The notes under the pieces were generated by a model. The model had not been told where the DNA came from and did not search any database. It was given only the letters and a program-made list of their open reading frames with translations. 64,000 bases of DNA from Bugula neritina (taxonomy: Eukaryota; Bryozoa; Gymnolaemata; Cheilostomatida; Bugulidae). The stretch covers positions 9,848,207 to 9,912,206 of the forward strand of contig OZ037767.1 of assembly GCA_964035545.1 (NCBI GenBank). The letters run 5' to 3'. This document shows positions 1 through 12,493 of the stretch, one piece after another. The position numbers were made by a program, and so were the translations under genes. Positions within the stretch are counted from its first letter, which is position 1. Every line of letters starts with the position of its first letter.

Positions 1-1039
1 ACAGCGTAAAGACTTTCTGTGAATGGAATGAATATTATTTAATATATTGATAGATTATCTCCTTCCTGTACAGCATTTCTGTATCCAGCATCTCAGCTAA
101 ATTTTTAGGCATACGCTTCAGCTAGTAGTTGAAGTAGACTTACCTAGTGGTATATTTTACCTGGCCTTTATTTGCTGTCATTACTTGCACAATGCTTTCT
201 ATTGCAACTATTATTTGTAGATTTGATGAACAAATTATGGGGTCACACATATCCAGTTATAACAGAAGAGAAATGTATTTCAGTTTTGACCCACCTCTGG
301 CTGTACAGTTCTATTATTTCATTGGTACGGATTCTTGTGTATTGTTGGCTGCTGTAGTAGTATTTTTATCACTCTTTTATAAGGCAGTTTAATGATGAAA
401 AATTAGGCAATCTACAACAGTTAGTTGCTATGAAATTATTTTCAGTCAGGTTAAGTTTTTCCCATGACTATAACTTCATTTTAAATTATATAAGAATATT
501 TTTGGAAAGATGTCGTTTAAAATATTACATGTATATAGAAATATAGACAGCTTAGGCTTTGTTGCATTTACATATTATTGGGAAAATTGTGGCACCAGTT
601 AAGATCTCACTAACGGAACTGGTTAGCCTGAGGGGAATAGTCAACTCATAAACAGCGAGTCGGGCCTCAATGTTTTCTCACTGTTATGTTTTTTGACAAA
701 AGAATAAAAAATTGTGCTTTCTGATTCAAGTTGAGCTAAGCATTTTTCTTAACTGTATTTAATTTTAAGTTGTGCAATGTTTTGTTGATTTAAACGAAAA
801 AAGGTTTAGTTGACACAATGGTATTTTATCAAGCATATAGCTTGCTGACACAGGCAGCTATTAACTATTCAGCTTCTGTATATGTCTACAGTATACAGTA
901 CGTTTCATATAGCTCTTCCTCTTATGGTAGAACTAAACCATATTTTGGTCAAACTGAGATGTTTTTATATTGTCATATCGTTTTCTTGTAAGATTTCTGC
1001 TCATTGCAATCAACATATTATTTTCTTATATCTTTCTAG
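1..1039. other. Non-coding stretch left of the first POMT1 exon seen
   Basis: AT-rich DNA with no exon I can support. It ends in a pyrimidine-rich tract and AG at 1038-1039, the acceptor of the first visible POMT1 exon, so it is most likely POMT1 intron. Small open frames here (for example 147-392) have no family resemblance and do not join the gene in phase. Confidence 0.6.
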
Positions 1040-4000
1040 CGAATTTGTGTGGCGATTGGAACAAAGATTTTGAATTTACTGAAGTTGGCAAATGTAAGTT
1101 CTAATTTACTGCAGTGTAATATCAACATGTTTATTATCAACATGTGTACTATCAACATGTGTACTATTAACATGTGTACTATCAACATGTGTACTATTAA
1201 CATGTGTACTAATAACCTTTGTATTATCAACATGTATACTAATAATGAAGGTATTACATCATCCAAACACTGATATGTCTATAAATTGTTCCACTTCCTT
1301 TATCTTGGAATTCCTTCTGTTGACAGCATACCCTACAGACATACCATACGTTTGCTTACGAGTGGTGACTGTGATGCTAGACTCGCTACTTACCCCGCTG
1401 GTCTACCACATTCTAAAGACTTCTAAAGCTAATTCCGTCTCTGCCATTCTCCCTGCACTGTTAATAGCAACTGGTAAGATTGCATATTCTGGCGCATGGT
1501 AAAGTGTCTGGTTTAGTTTTGGTATTTAACAAGTTTATTTGTAGTGAATTATACACATCTTCAGGTGCACTGTCATATTTTCTAAAAAGTTTTAAATTTA
1601 TTGGAAATCAACCAAATTAGCTTTGAGCAAGTCAAGTGTAAGTTCACTTTAGGCCATTTTATAAGTCCATCATACGTCAACTGTAGTGTTAAGTCAATTA
1701 TGAGATCGATGTAAGTCAAGTATAGTTTTTAAAATTTTTATTTTTGATTGATTTCAACTTACGGGTGGTGTTGTAGATCCCGCCTTCATTGTACAGTCAC
1801 GGATATATAGCGGTGATAGCCTCAGTATCCTACTGTCTCTGGTTGGGTTGTACTCAGCTATCAACTTCTATAGACTCAACTCTCCCAACTGTGGTGCTAC
1901 AAGATGGGTGCTAGCTCTCAGTATAACAACAGCTCTTAGTCTTAGGTACAAAAATTAGCTTGGCTTTATAAAATCTTTGTTTTTTTTTATTGTTTTACCC
2001 TGATGTTATTGTTGTGGTGTTACCATTAATTGATCATTGTTTTGTTACTTGGCAATTTTTATATTATTGGAAAGCATAATTCTACCTTGTATAAAGATAT
2101 AGTTATAGGAATAAAAAAATGTGTAAGTGTCCTATTGTGTATGTTTAAATGTACTTTTTGCAGCAAGTTCCCTCCTTGCTTTGGAGAATAAGTTTTACCA
2201 TCTACAAAAACTTAATCAAGTTTTGTAAAAATGTGCAAAACTGCTGAATGGCAAAAGAGCTTTAATCATAATATTACTATATCTATTTTTTGTTATTGTT
2301 ACATAATTTTTTGTTTCTTTTTGAGAATCAAAGTCATTTTCTCAGTAATTTATTTTTGCTGTTTCGATTTTTAATCTTATTCTGCCTACTATTTTGCTTA
2401 TCATGGCTTGTGCCGCGATTTTATTACTGCATTTCAATCATTGCTACTGTTAGTTATATTTGCTGTTGTCGTAACTATTGTGTGAGAGTACAAAAGCTTG
2501 TCTTCTTTTTTTTACAGTATGAAGTATTCAGCTGTCTTCACTACCTTGTTCTCCTTCTCTATTATTCTTTCTAAATTTTGGCAAAACTTGGCGGATGCTA
2601 GTTATACTAGGGTGAGTAATTGGTAGCTTGACTAGTTTTAGTTATACTAGTCATAATATATTGTATTTCGAAGCATATTGTGGTATGTAGTGTGTTCTAT
2701 ATTATAGTATAATATATGTCATAGTATTTGCATGTTGAAACATATTATTTCTAATGGAATATTTATTATAGTATATGGTATTGTATACCATATTATGATG
2801 TTATATAGTGTATGCCAGAGTATATTATATGTTGTAGTATAATGTATGTCGTAGTATACTATATGTCGTATTACACTAAATGTTTTAATGTATTATATCT
2901 CAGTATCTTAGATGTCACAGCATATTGTGTATCACAGTATCTTATATGTCAGCATGTTCTATATCATAGTATATTATGTCATAGTACGCGCTATATCATA
3001 GTATATTATACGTCATAGTATGTTCTATATCATAGTAGATTACATATCACAGTATATTATATATAGTATACTATATATCACAGTATCTTAGATGTCACAG
3101 TATATTGTGTATCACAGTATATTATATCTCACAGTATAGCTGTGCTGTGAATTGTTATTGGAGTTGCATCCCTCTATTTCAGCTTATGCTATGGCGACAA
3201 GCCGCCCTTATTATTCTCTTGCCAACACTATTGCCACTTCTTGTATACGCTGGATGTTGGACTGTGCATGTGTCTACTCTTCACAATGCTGCCGCTATAA
3301 GCAGCAAGTCAACTCTCGGCACTCTTTCCTCCGCTGTTGAGGTGAGTCAGCATTGTTAGTGGTTCTACGTGTAGTAGTGGTTCTACGTGTAGTAGTGGTT
3401 CTACGTGTAGTAGTGGTTCTACGTGTAGTAGTGGTTCTACGTGTAGTAGTGGTTCTACGTGTAGTAGTGGTTCTACGTGTAGTAGTGGTTCTACGTATAG
3501 TAGTGGTTCTACGTGTAGTAGTGGTCGTGCGCGGAAACTTGGAGTAGTTTTTCTTTGCTAAAGGAAAGTGGAAAGAATCATTTTATTTCTGTGTTATATT
3601 TAATCAATGTTTTCTCACTCAGAAGATATAACCTTGACCTATACTTGCAGCTCACAGAGTTGAACCTGGCACCACGTCCCGTTACTAATGGCTCCCTTAT
3701 CACATTGAAACACTTGCATGGCAGGTCCTGTTGGCTTCATTCGTATGACTTGATGTACCCTAAAAGGTTGGTATTTCACGTAACGTTTACACCATCTATG
3801 TTGTGCTGTTTCCTCAACGCTGACTTGTTCCATTCTCTCGTAGGTATCCAGACGGCAGAGGCAGCAGTCACCAGCAGCAGGTTACCTGCTATCCATTTGT
3901 CGACCAGAACAACAGGTGGATCATTCTAAAGCACTTTCCGGGGGTGTCTGGTAAATGCCAGTTTAGTATTCTCTTTATAAATTAGTTTATAGTTAATTGT

Positions 4001-7000
4001 AATTATATTTGTTTAGGTTTGTTATATTTATTTTGGTTACCCTTTCGCAAGTTTTCTTAATCTTACAATGCTTTTACTTTCATGAAACTAGTATGAACAA
4101 GAGCTCACCCCATTGTTCATCCACCACTGGATGCATCATGTTGTTGATATTTCTGTGTCCACAATTTCTGGGAAAATCTGATTTCATACACTCTTTCATC
4201 TAACTTTAAACTAACACTTAATAATTCACCACAAAAACCTGTTGTCACCACAATAGGGTTTTAGTCAGTTATACTATAAATATAATGGACATTGTACAGT
4301 AGGAATAACGGAGCCGATGGTAGAAGATAACTCCCATCTTTTCAAATATGTTATAAAAGGTCATAATGATTTTACTTAAGTTAGGTGGCAGTAAAATATC
4401 TAGACAAATAGTTTCATAAGTTGATCAACTATAGTGTTATTAGCTGCAAATACAGCACAGGTGATACATTATACAGATATATAGATGTGCAGTGCATTGT
4501 GTCCATTACTAGCCCCATATGCTTCTTATTTTTAGCAGCCCATCGAAGCTATTAAAAAACATGTCACTTTATTTTAAAATAGTTTATGCTGATTATCTGA
4601 TTAATTTCAGTTTGTTATGTTGTTATTGTATCACCTCATTCTACAAGGGTAGGATAAGTTCACCATAAGTCAAGTTAGATACGTGTATATATTTATGTTC
4701 TGGTGTGTTTTAGGTGAAGATATAGCTGATAATCTTGCTATTAAACATGGAGACATTGTATCTCTACTCCATGAACAAACTGGCCGTCTATTAAATAGGT
4801 GCATATAATATAATAATATATGTGTGTATGTGTGTGTAACATAGCACTTGATATATTATTTTTCATATAGTAGGCCTATATGTATGTATTGTGGTATATA
4901 ATGTGTTTAATTTAATTGTAAATAAAAAATATGTGTGCTTTTGTTGGTGGAGTATAAAGTTTTGTGGTGATACCAGGTTTTATTAAATACTCAAATGTAT
5001 TTTTGTTATCAGCATACACAATGTTGATGCTTGTGCCATATCATGGTGGTTATACATTGTATTGGTGATAATGAACACGTCATGCAGACTAGGTGTTCTA
5101 GAAACTTCCTCATTACCAAATGTTGACATATTGTAGCCACCTGGTGGCAGCTCCAATGACCTCAACTAAACAGGAAGTGTCGTGTTACGTGAACCACAAT
5201 GTGTCGATGGACATTCAGCCGGGTTGGATGATAGTAAGTAATACCCTCTCCTCCAACTCTAACACGTGTACCAAGTATATACTCTAACACATGTACTTAG
5301 TATACGCTGTCTAACATATGTACTTAGTATACACTGTCTAGCACATGTACCTAGTATACACTGTCTAACACATGTACTTAGTATATACTGTCTAACACAT
5401 ATCTCATATATACTGTCTAACACATGTACTTAGTATACACTGTTTAGATGAGATATTGCTCTGTTATTAGGATATTGATGATAGGAGTGAGGATACAGAT
5501 AGTTGGCTTAGCGGAGTGTCAGAAATCAAACTTATACATGTCAATACTTCAGCAGCTCTCTCAGTACGTAGAAACCCAGTCTCTACGTGTAAGAATAGTG
5601 GAAGGGTCTTAAATTTGCGGGAAGTTTTTTTCAATCTCGAGGACATCTGTACATGATTTGTTCGAGTTAAACTGTTTGCACTGACTGTTATTTATAGTTA
5701 TTCCCTGAATGTTACGTAACAAGCTGAACCTATTGCCTCTGATGGTCATAATTATCATTCCAAAGTTTTATTGTTCATTTCAATTACATCATAAGTTATT
5801 TTATAACAAAAGATTATCAAAATTATTTCATAATAAGTTGTTCCATATCAGAAGACGATGTGTGATCATTGATAATTTCGTGGGTTTATAGTTGCCATCT
5901 TTGTGAGAACCGCTGATGGGACAGGTTTTTAAGCAGGCTAAGGACTTCTTTTCTATGTTGTGGCAAAGGAGCAATTATGACTGAATCCCCCTTCCTAACA
6001 TCACCAATGGCCTTTACTGGGTCACGAACCACTGACCTTGTGTTTACTAAGTCTAACCTTTAGGTCATGGCCTCTCTTGCTAATAGATAATAATATAATT
6101 ATATTTGTATTAAAATATGTCATGTGATTGCTTATACATCAAGTTCATACTATTGAAATATATTTGCAAAGTCTTCCAACTTTTACAGACTACAAGTAAG
6201 CAACTTCCTGGTTATAGAGCTGGCCAGTATGAACTCATTGCAGACTCTTTCATGTTTCATGAAAATACTTTATGGGTGGCTGATGAGGTGCTCCCACCTT
6301 CCCGAGCTCATTATAGTCAGATCTCAGGCTTGTCTAACATTACATTGTTGTATTGTCTTGAGAAGATATACATACTACATGTAAGATGTGACGGCTATTT
6401 AAATGTTTCCATTGCAACAAGTCGATTAATATTTATTATTTCTTTATATTATAATAGTCTTTTTTACAATAAAATGGTTCAAATTTGGTTTAAATTGAAC
6501 CTTTTCAGTAGATTTTCATTCCAACTTTTGTAACATAATTCTATAGCTAAAAGCGTTTAACTTTTGGTTATACTTTATCTTATGTGGTTGACAGTTGATT
6601 GAATTTGAAGATGACTGACGAAGAGTTATTCTCACAGATTTCTGTTGTAGAAAAGGATATTTGTCAGTGTATACGATTACAGTGAAGATCATGATTATAG
6701 CAGCTCTCCTTTGCACTGGGTTACTGGTCATTCCACTCTACTGTATTGGATGCATCCAGTAGATAATGTAAGTGCATCGTATGTACAAAGCAATATATTT
6801 GTATTTTCTTTTTTATATTGCAAATTTGTGCAGTTAAATAATATTCAAGTTTCATAATTTTTAAAATATTCATGTGTAGAACGTGACAGTTGTGTGGGTC
6901 TATGTAATGAAATTACACAACAAATGTTACAATAAGAAACATGGTTAAATGAAATAAAAAAACCTAACTGGCATTCATAAATTAACTTACCTAGTCTTTC

Positions 7001-8666
7001 TCACCATTTCTCACCATTTCTCATCGTATCTGTTTTAGTTCTTGTGGGTAACAGGGAAATTAATTGACCAATATGGAAGTGAAGTATAGTAAGATTGTGT
7101 TTACCTGCTCATGCTATTCCTTTGTAGGCTCAGATTTATATGCTACCCAATGTACTCGTCTGGAACATATCTGCATTCTCTTTGCTGGCCCTCCTAGCTG
7201 TACAGATTGTATCTAATATCAGAGTTCGTAGAGGGATAACTCCCTGTCATCTGTCAGATAAAACTGCAGGCAAGTAGCCTCTTCTAATTGCATTGAATAC
7301 TCATTACAGACAGTGCAAGCTCTTTATTTAACATGACAAGAACAATCAAGGCTGTAAATGTTCTACTTGGAGATGCATGTGGGAAGAAAGTTAGTTAAAT
7401 GATAGCCACGTTTCTTTTAATTTATAGCCTTAGAAAAGCACGTGGCAGTTGGCGTTGGAGGCTACAGTTTGAATCTCTTCCCCTACTTCTTCACTAGTCA
7501 GTCTCCCCTTCTGTACAACTACCTGCCTGCGCTGGTATTTGCGTACATCACCTTCGGCTACTTGGTCAACCATGTCACTCAATCTGTTCAAAGGTAGGCA
7601 GAAATTTCGGCTTTAGTTAGTTTGGGTTTCTAAGTCTGAGAAGTTGAAAAACTTTTGGCTTCATTTCAAAAACCCATCATATTTTTTCTCTTGAAGATTT
7701 GATGAAAGTTTAGAGTATATACTAGATCATCTCTATCTAGCATGTGGCCCTTGGGGTAAATTGCCCCCTCCCCTCACAATTATTTTCCACAACTTTGCAC
7801 AATAAGATGAAACTACATCACATATTATAAAACAATTCATCTTTCATAGCTATTGAAAGTATTTTCATGAGCTTTGCTATTAAAATATAGATCGTTATAT
7901 TTTAGCTGGTGATTTTTTTTATTTTATCACTTGAAAGTTGGGATGCCTAAAGTTTATAGACCTGCGGTTGTACGATACTCTTTTACACCAATACCAAGCT
8001 TGAGCTTTAATTATTTTAAGTAATACAAAGTGATAGTCTTTCCAATTTTAATTAGCGTAATGCGTTATGCTCTGTTCGAATGTGTTTCTTCCGTATAGAA
8101 TAACGAAAATAGTTAAAAGAAGGTGTCCTGGAAACACCGTTCAACTTCACTTCATGCAATCACATGACATCATGAACTATTTATAGAATACTTGCATAGC
8201 AGAACACATTTTATATAATATTGTCTTTTGTTTTTATAGTGCTTATATCTTAATGCTAGGTAAAGTCAAATGATATAGAAAAGTGTGAGATGACGAACGG
8301 TCTTTAACATAGTCGAAACACATTAAATTATTAGACGCAAAAGATGCTAAAACATTGACTCATACAACTGTATGCAAATGAAATGACTTGTTTGGTGTTC
8401 TGCATTGTCTCTATTGTTGAAAGCACTTTTAGCAATTATTTTGTTGTTTATTCAGTAGACACTATTGATATATTTCACTGTGTTTCAGCAGTCGCTGGAC
8501 CAGGATTCTGTTCTACATGATCCTGCTGCAAGTTGTGTGCACATCCTTCATCTTCACACTCTGGATATCTCCACTTATTTATGGCTCCACAGACACCTCA
8601 CAACTGGTTCTCATTAACAGACTTCAGCATCTGTTTGGTTGGAGGTTTAGTTTGAACCAGAATTGA
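1040..8666 (+). CDS. POMT1: Protein O-mannosyltransferase 1 (POMT1), 3' fifteen exons, 5' end outside window
   Basis: Exons read as 1040-1093, 1327-1473, 1777-1945, 2518-2611, 3183-3341, 3651-3766, 3844-3950, 4714-4798, 5137-5233, 5471-5563, 6189-6380, 6651-6767, 7128-7269, 7428-7593 and 8489-8666; all join in phase and encode about 637 residues plus stop. Animal POMT1 is about 750 aa, so roughly 105 N-terminal residues are missing to the left. Visible: hydrophobic membrane segments at both ends and a central MIR region with [39 protein letters not shown] and [12 protein letters not shown]. The blocks SSPLHWVT and YNYLPAL match the C-terminal half of POMT1 better than POMT2. The family works in the ER membrane with POMT2, moving mannose from dolichol-phosphate-mannose to Ser/Thr of targets such as alpha-dystroglycan. 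Exon 6189-6380 is the least conserved part. Intron 7270-7427 uses a GC donor and the last acceptor is tandem. Confidence 0.87.
1121..1245. repeat. 15-bp minisatellite in POMT1 intron
   Basis: About eight imperfect copies of a 15-bp unit of the form atcaacatgtgtact. It lies in the intron after exon 1040-1093. Open frames on both strands here only reflect the repeat period. Confidence 0.85.
2640..3135. repeat. Degenerate AT-rich tandem repeat in POMT1 intron
   Basis: Many diverged copies of a motif near atatcatagtatattat fill most of the intron between exons 2518-2611 and 3183-3341. Period and phase drift, so it looks like an old expanded satellite-like tract. Confidence 0.65.
3357..3527. repeat. 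18-bp minisatellite in POMT1 intron
   Basis: About nine near-identical 18-bp copies of tggttctacgtgtagtag, starting about 15 bases after the donor at 3342. Near-identity implies recent expansion and likely length polymorphism. Confidence 0.9.
5255..5440. repeat. ~27-bp minisatellite in POMT1 intron
   Basis: Six or seven imperfect copies of a unit near ctaacacatgtacttagtata plus actgt, between exons 5137-5233 and 5471-5563. Confidence 0.75.
5884..6078 (-). mobile_element. tRNA-derived SINE, copy A
   Basis: One of six related ~200-bp copies in the window. Read on the minus strand, the head is tRNA-like (A-box-like and B-box-like segments next to a stretch meaning 'agtaaacacaaggtcagtggttcg'-type sequence), followed by a unique body. 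This copy has lost part of its A-box side. It lies in the POMT1 intron before exon 6189. Confidence 0.75.
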
Positions 8667-8692
8667 TTTTATAACTAATCTACTTATGGTGG

Positions 8693-8835
8693 GAGGTTGG
8701 ACCGTTTTGTAATAGTGTTGGTGGGAGGTTGGAGCGTTTGGTGGTAGTGTTGGTGGGAGGTTTGGTGGTAGTGTTGGTAGGAGGTCTGGTGGAAGTGTTG
8801 GTCGGAGGTTTGGTGGTAGTGTTGGTGGTGGAAGG
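8693..8835. repeat. Minisatellite in POMT1 3'UTR
   Basis: Imperfect repeats around ggtgggaggtttggtggtagtgtt begin 27 bases after the POMT1 stop codon and should therefore be transcribed in the 3'UTR. The GGTGG-rich strand is the sense strand. Confidence 0.75.
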
Positions 8836-9256
8836 TCTTTTTCTCATATATCAGACCACCCAGGTGTTCACCCACTTCTTGTTCTCAGTATGAGTCATCC
8901 ACATTTGATGTCATGTGACATTGTCTAATGCATACTTAACCGTGGAAGCTAGGTGCTAATCTTGTCTTCTAATATATTACCTGTTTAAAAACCTTTTGAG
9001 GTTTAAATTCTCACCCTATGTTAGTTTGGTACTAAGGTTGGAACAGTTCATGTAAATTATGACTTGGTGCAGTCTGCAGGCAATTTAGTCAACTCACCTG
9101 AAATATTTGTTAGAAACTGATGTTATTTGCTTTTAAATTCTAGTCTATACAGCCTGCACTTGTAAATTACTGGTATCAAATGTGCTATTTGAACTCAGGA
9201 TATTGTTAATATGTAAATATTGAACTTTCTTCTCTGTAATTTGATTTGCCGAAGCT

Positions 9257-9262
9257 AATAAA
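9257..9262 (+). terminator. Candidate POMT1 polyadenylation signal
   Basis: AATAAA about 590 bases downstream of the POMT1 stop, on the coding strand. It is the first canonical hexamer seen after the 3'UTR minisatellite. The cleavage site is inferred, not seen. Confidence 0.5.
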
Positions 9263-10164
9263 AGGACTAGCTGCAATTTCAACACACTTCTGCTGCAATG
9301 TACATTTGTATATATATTTTGCTATACTGAAATATTTTATCCTGTTTTTATACTTTTGTCTTTGCAGTGTATAAGCAATTCTTGTTGATTTTTGTTATAT
9401 ATTATATATAGATATTGTATTTTATATTTTTGAATCACCCATTGAAACATTTTATAAACATGTGACATAAACCATCAAAGTATGGCAATTGCTAGCTTAT
9501 AGTTCACCACAGGTAAAAAATAAATCTTCAATAGTTTAACCTTTTCTTGATTAACAATAGAATGAATGATATTTACAAAGCAGTGCAAGTTTCCCTTTAC
9601 AAATCCCCTGTTGGTGTGGTATTTCTCTTTAGATCAGACATTAGTATATTACCTGCATCTGCACTAACAGGTTTTAAAATGGCACAGTTCGCCTGGAGAC
9701 TCTCAGCTGCTCATTGATTGCTTGGATAGATAAGCTAGTTTCATTGACTTTGGCAGTTCATTTTATAAATGCAGCAGCAAGCTTTTTAACACTATTAGCA
9801 GATTATGATGCCTATTTTGGTAATGACAAAACATTGATTTTTCAACGTATTTGCTAACATTTAGACGCTCAAGATAAACTTATTGGTTGTCTTGTGATTA
9901 TGTCATCAGCATTGTGTCTACTGAACCTATCTCAGCTAGTATGAAGAAGCATATTTGAGCTTTCAAGAGTTTACAGCATTTCTATGTCCTATTTACCTGC
10001 ACATTCCTATCTGGTCACATGAGCTTTATGGGTAGATGAGAAAAATATTTTTAGAAAAATGTAAGTGAAATGAATTATTGAATATTTCAAGGAAAGAATA
10101 TCTGGTGATCTAATTTACTAGGAGGTCATATTTGTAGGTACTTTTAAACACTGAAAATAATGTA

Positions 10165-10335
10165 TCCTGTACCAAGTACAACTTGCCACATTGTAAAGCA
10201 TACCAAGTACAACTTGCCATAAGCTACATCAATTACAACTTATCATAAGATATACCAAGTACAACTTGCCACAAGGTAAAAGTGTACCAAGTACAACTTG
10301 TCATAAGATATACTAAGTACAACTTATACAACGTA
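10165..10335. repeat. Degenerate ~30-bp tandem repeat
   Basis: Five to six copies containing accaagtacaacttg with variable spacers, between POMT1 and CELF. Confidence 0.7.
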
Positions 10336-11261
10336 AAGTCATGCCAAATGCTGTAAAATAGTTGCAGTAGTTAACAAAATCCTCAAAGTAGAATACCAAC
10401 TTTTAAACTGCAACAATCTTTGTGGTAATGATAATGTCTGCAATGAAAGCAACTTGAGATCTCTACTGTCCAAGTATATTATATAATTCCAGCTGAATGG
10501 TTATCGTATAATGTTTTGCTGCTATAAATAAAATAGTGGTGTAGGTAAACAACTGAAGGTAACATTAACTATAATACTTACTAGAGTTACATAGTACATG
10601 GGCATAGCAGCTCACACTTTGATCATATGACACAGGAGACAGGGATAAGGAGCAGATGATGCTTCTTATAACTTCTTAAGATGTAAATGCTTCCCATTCA
10701 GGTGCAAGAGTGAAAAATTTTTAATGCCATAGGTTTTTTTAATTTTCCTAATAAATTTTGGTTTGGGGAGTTGGTTGAAATTCTCCAAAAAAAATAGCAA
10801 TTTTTAATTTCGAACACAGGCTTTTCTCAATTTTTTCATTACTGCACCTACCTCCTTATTCAGCAATGTCCAGGTCTGGGCTTTGTATGGCTGGTGGTTG
10901 AAGAAAAAGTGCGAAGTTTTACATTATAGTTTTTATGGGCCAATGCTATTTATAAAAATACATGAATTATTTTAGTGCAAACATTTTATTCTAGACAACT
11001 CAGCACTTCAGACATCTTTTACTCAACTTTCAAAGTGCATTTTCGCCACTGTGTAACTGATTAGCTCGTATGCTTGCTTAAAATATTAACAAGATAGCAG
11101 TCCTATTCGTATGTTTATTAAATTTTATAGATTTATATTTCACTTCGCAGTATCTTTTCAACTTCTAAGAATTGAGTTTACTTTAAAACTGCAGTACATT
11201 ATTATTTTATAATTTAGTATATTGATCAGTTGGGTTGTCTTTCAGCAGAACATAATTAGTT

Positions 11262-11412
11262 GCATTGAAGGAGTTGAAACTTTCCAGACAGCTCCTTTGC
11301 CTAGCCTAGGTCATGTCTGGTTAAATAAAAAAGGTTTACAACTTTGAATGGCAGTCAATTTAATGCAACGTTGCAATGTCTTTCTCCACTATAATTAATA
11401 TCTTACGACTAG
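11262..11412 (+). repeat. Dispersed ~150-bp repeat, left copy
   Basis: The same sequence recurs in reverse complement at 16085-16236. Shared landmarks are gagttgaaactttccagaca, catgtctggttaaat and cagtcaatttaatgcaac. Divergence is modest (scattered single-base changes). No coding potential. Confidence 0.85.
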
Positions 11413-11479
11413 TATATACAAATAGACTAATCATAATCCTTCATATATTTTGTCGATGTTCAACGAATGAACTCGAATG

Positions 11480-11665
11480 GGTTTATAGTCACTATTACTG
11501 CGAGAAACCTTGATGGACAGGTTTTTTAGAGGCTATGAACTTGTTTTCTATTGTGGCAAAAGTACAATTATGACTGCTCTTATTAACATTACCAATGGCC
11601 AACTCAAACCACTGACCTTGTGTTTACTAAGCCAGTGCCCTAGCCTCTAACCAATGAAGTCTAGA
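11480..11665 (-). mobile_element. tRNA-derived SINE, copy B
   Basis: Minus-strand copy of the SINE family, with the diagnostic body segments (accaatggcc, ctgaccttgtgtttactaag on the plus strand) and a decayed head. It lies upstream of the CELF gene. Confidence 0.75.
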
Positions 11666-12493
11666 GTCTAGAGTCTAGACCATGCAATATAAGCATTAAC
11701 ATGTTACAGCCCGCAACAACATTAGCTCATTGTAAAATAATCGTTGATATTATATAATATACTCTTCAATATTATATAAATTAAATGACTACCATCACTG
11801 TTGCCTCTGTTTTTTATCAGTAAATAAGCTCTACAAAAAAATTTCATTTAAAAACAATTTGGAGAGAATTAATTTGACAATATATAGTGGGTTTGATCAT
11901 CTTACAGTATTTCGTAAGAAAAAAGTTCAATTTTTATAACAAAAAATGTTATAGACTTGCACTTGCTTCGATAAAATAATTTTCTTTTGCATTACATGCT
12001 TTGAATTAAAAAGCTTTGTTATATATAATTGTTTAAACAGACATTTCAATTAAACAGAAAATTAATCAACTAGAAGTCATAGCTTCTGTAGACTTACTCC
12101 AGCTTTAAATTTGAGACTTGCAACTTTTATCCTTTTATAATACACAGTATATAATACATATTCACATATAGCTGTGTTACCATTTTCACAAGCAACTGTG
12201 TAGAATTAAATCAATACGCTTCATTTCCTGATTTGTTGCTGCTTCATGAAACTAACTAAATACGACCTCTATAAAATACACTTGCAATTATTGATGTTTA
12301 AAATCAGTTTTCAGTGTGCATCAGCATATAATTGAGTATATGTATTATATATATTGAGAGAAGACATCACTAACCTTTCACTAGTGTTTTAATTTCTCTC
12401 GTCACATGTTGTTGGGCTAGTAGTTCTGTAGATCTCTTGTAGTCAGCTTGTTTTAGTTACTGTTACAGATTTTTACAAGAAACATTTACTATT

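Larger units (their letters stand above)
9280..12493. other. Intergenic region between POMT1 and CELF
   Basis: No coding region found. It holds a degenerate repeat of taccaagtacaacttgcc at about 10165-10335, one arm of a dispersed inverted repeat at 11262-11412, and SINE copy B at 11480-11665. The CELF promoter should lie in its right part, but I see no convincing TATA element directly upstream of 12494. Confidence 0.6.

Noticed and set aside
1036-1273. Paired frames repeating MLIVH and INMCT
   Set aside because: Translations of the 15-bp intronic minisatellite.
2290-2574. 94-residue hydrophobic frame in POMT1
   Set aside because: It reads the T-rich intron and then the exon 2518-2611 in the wrong frame.
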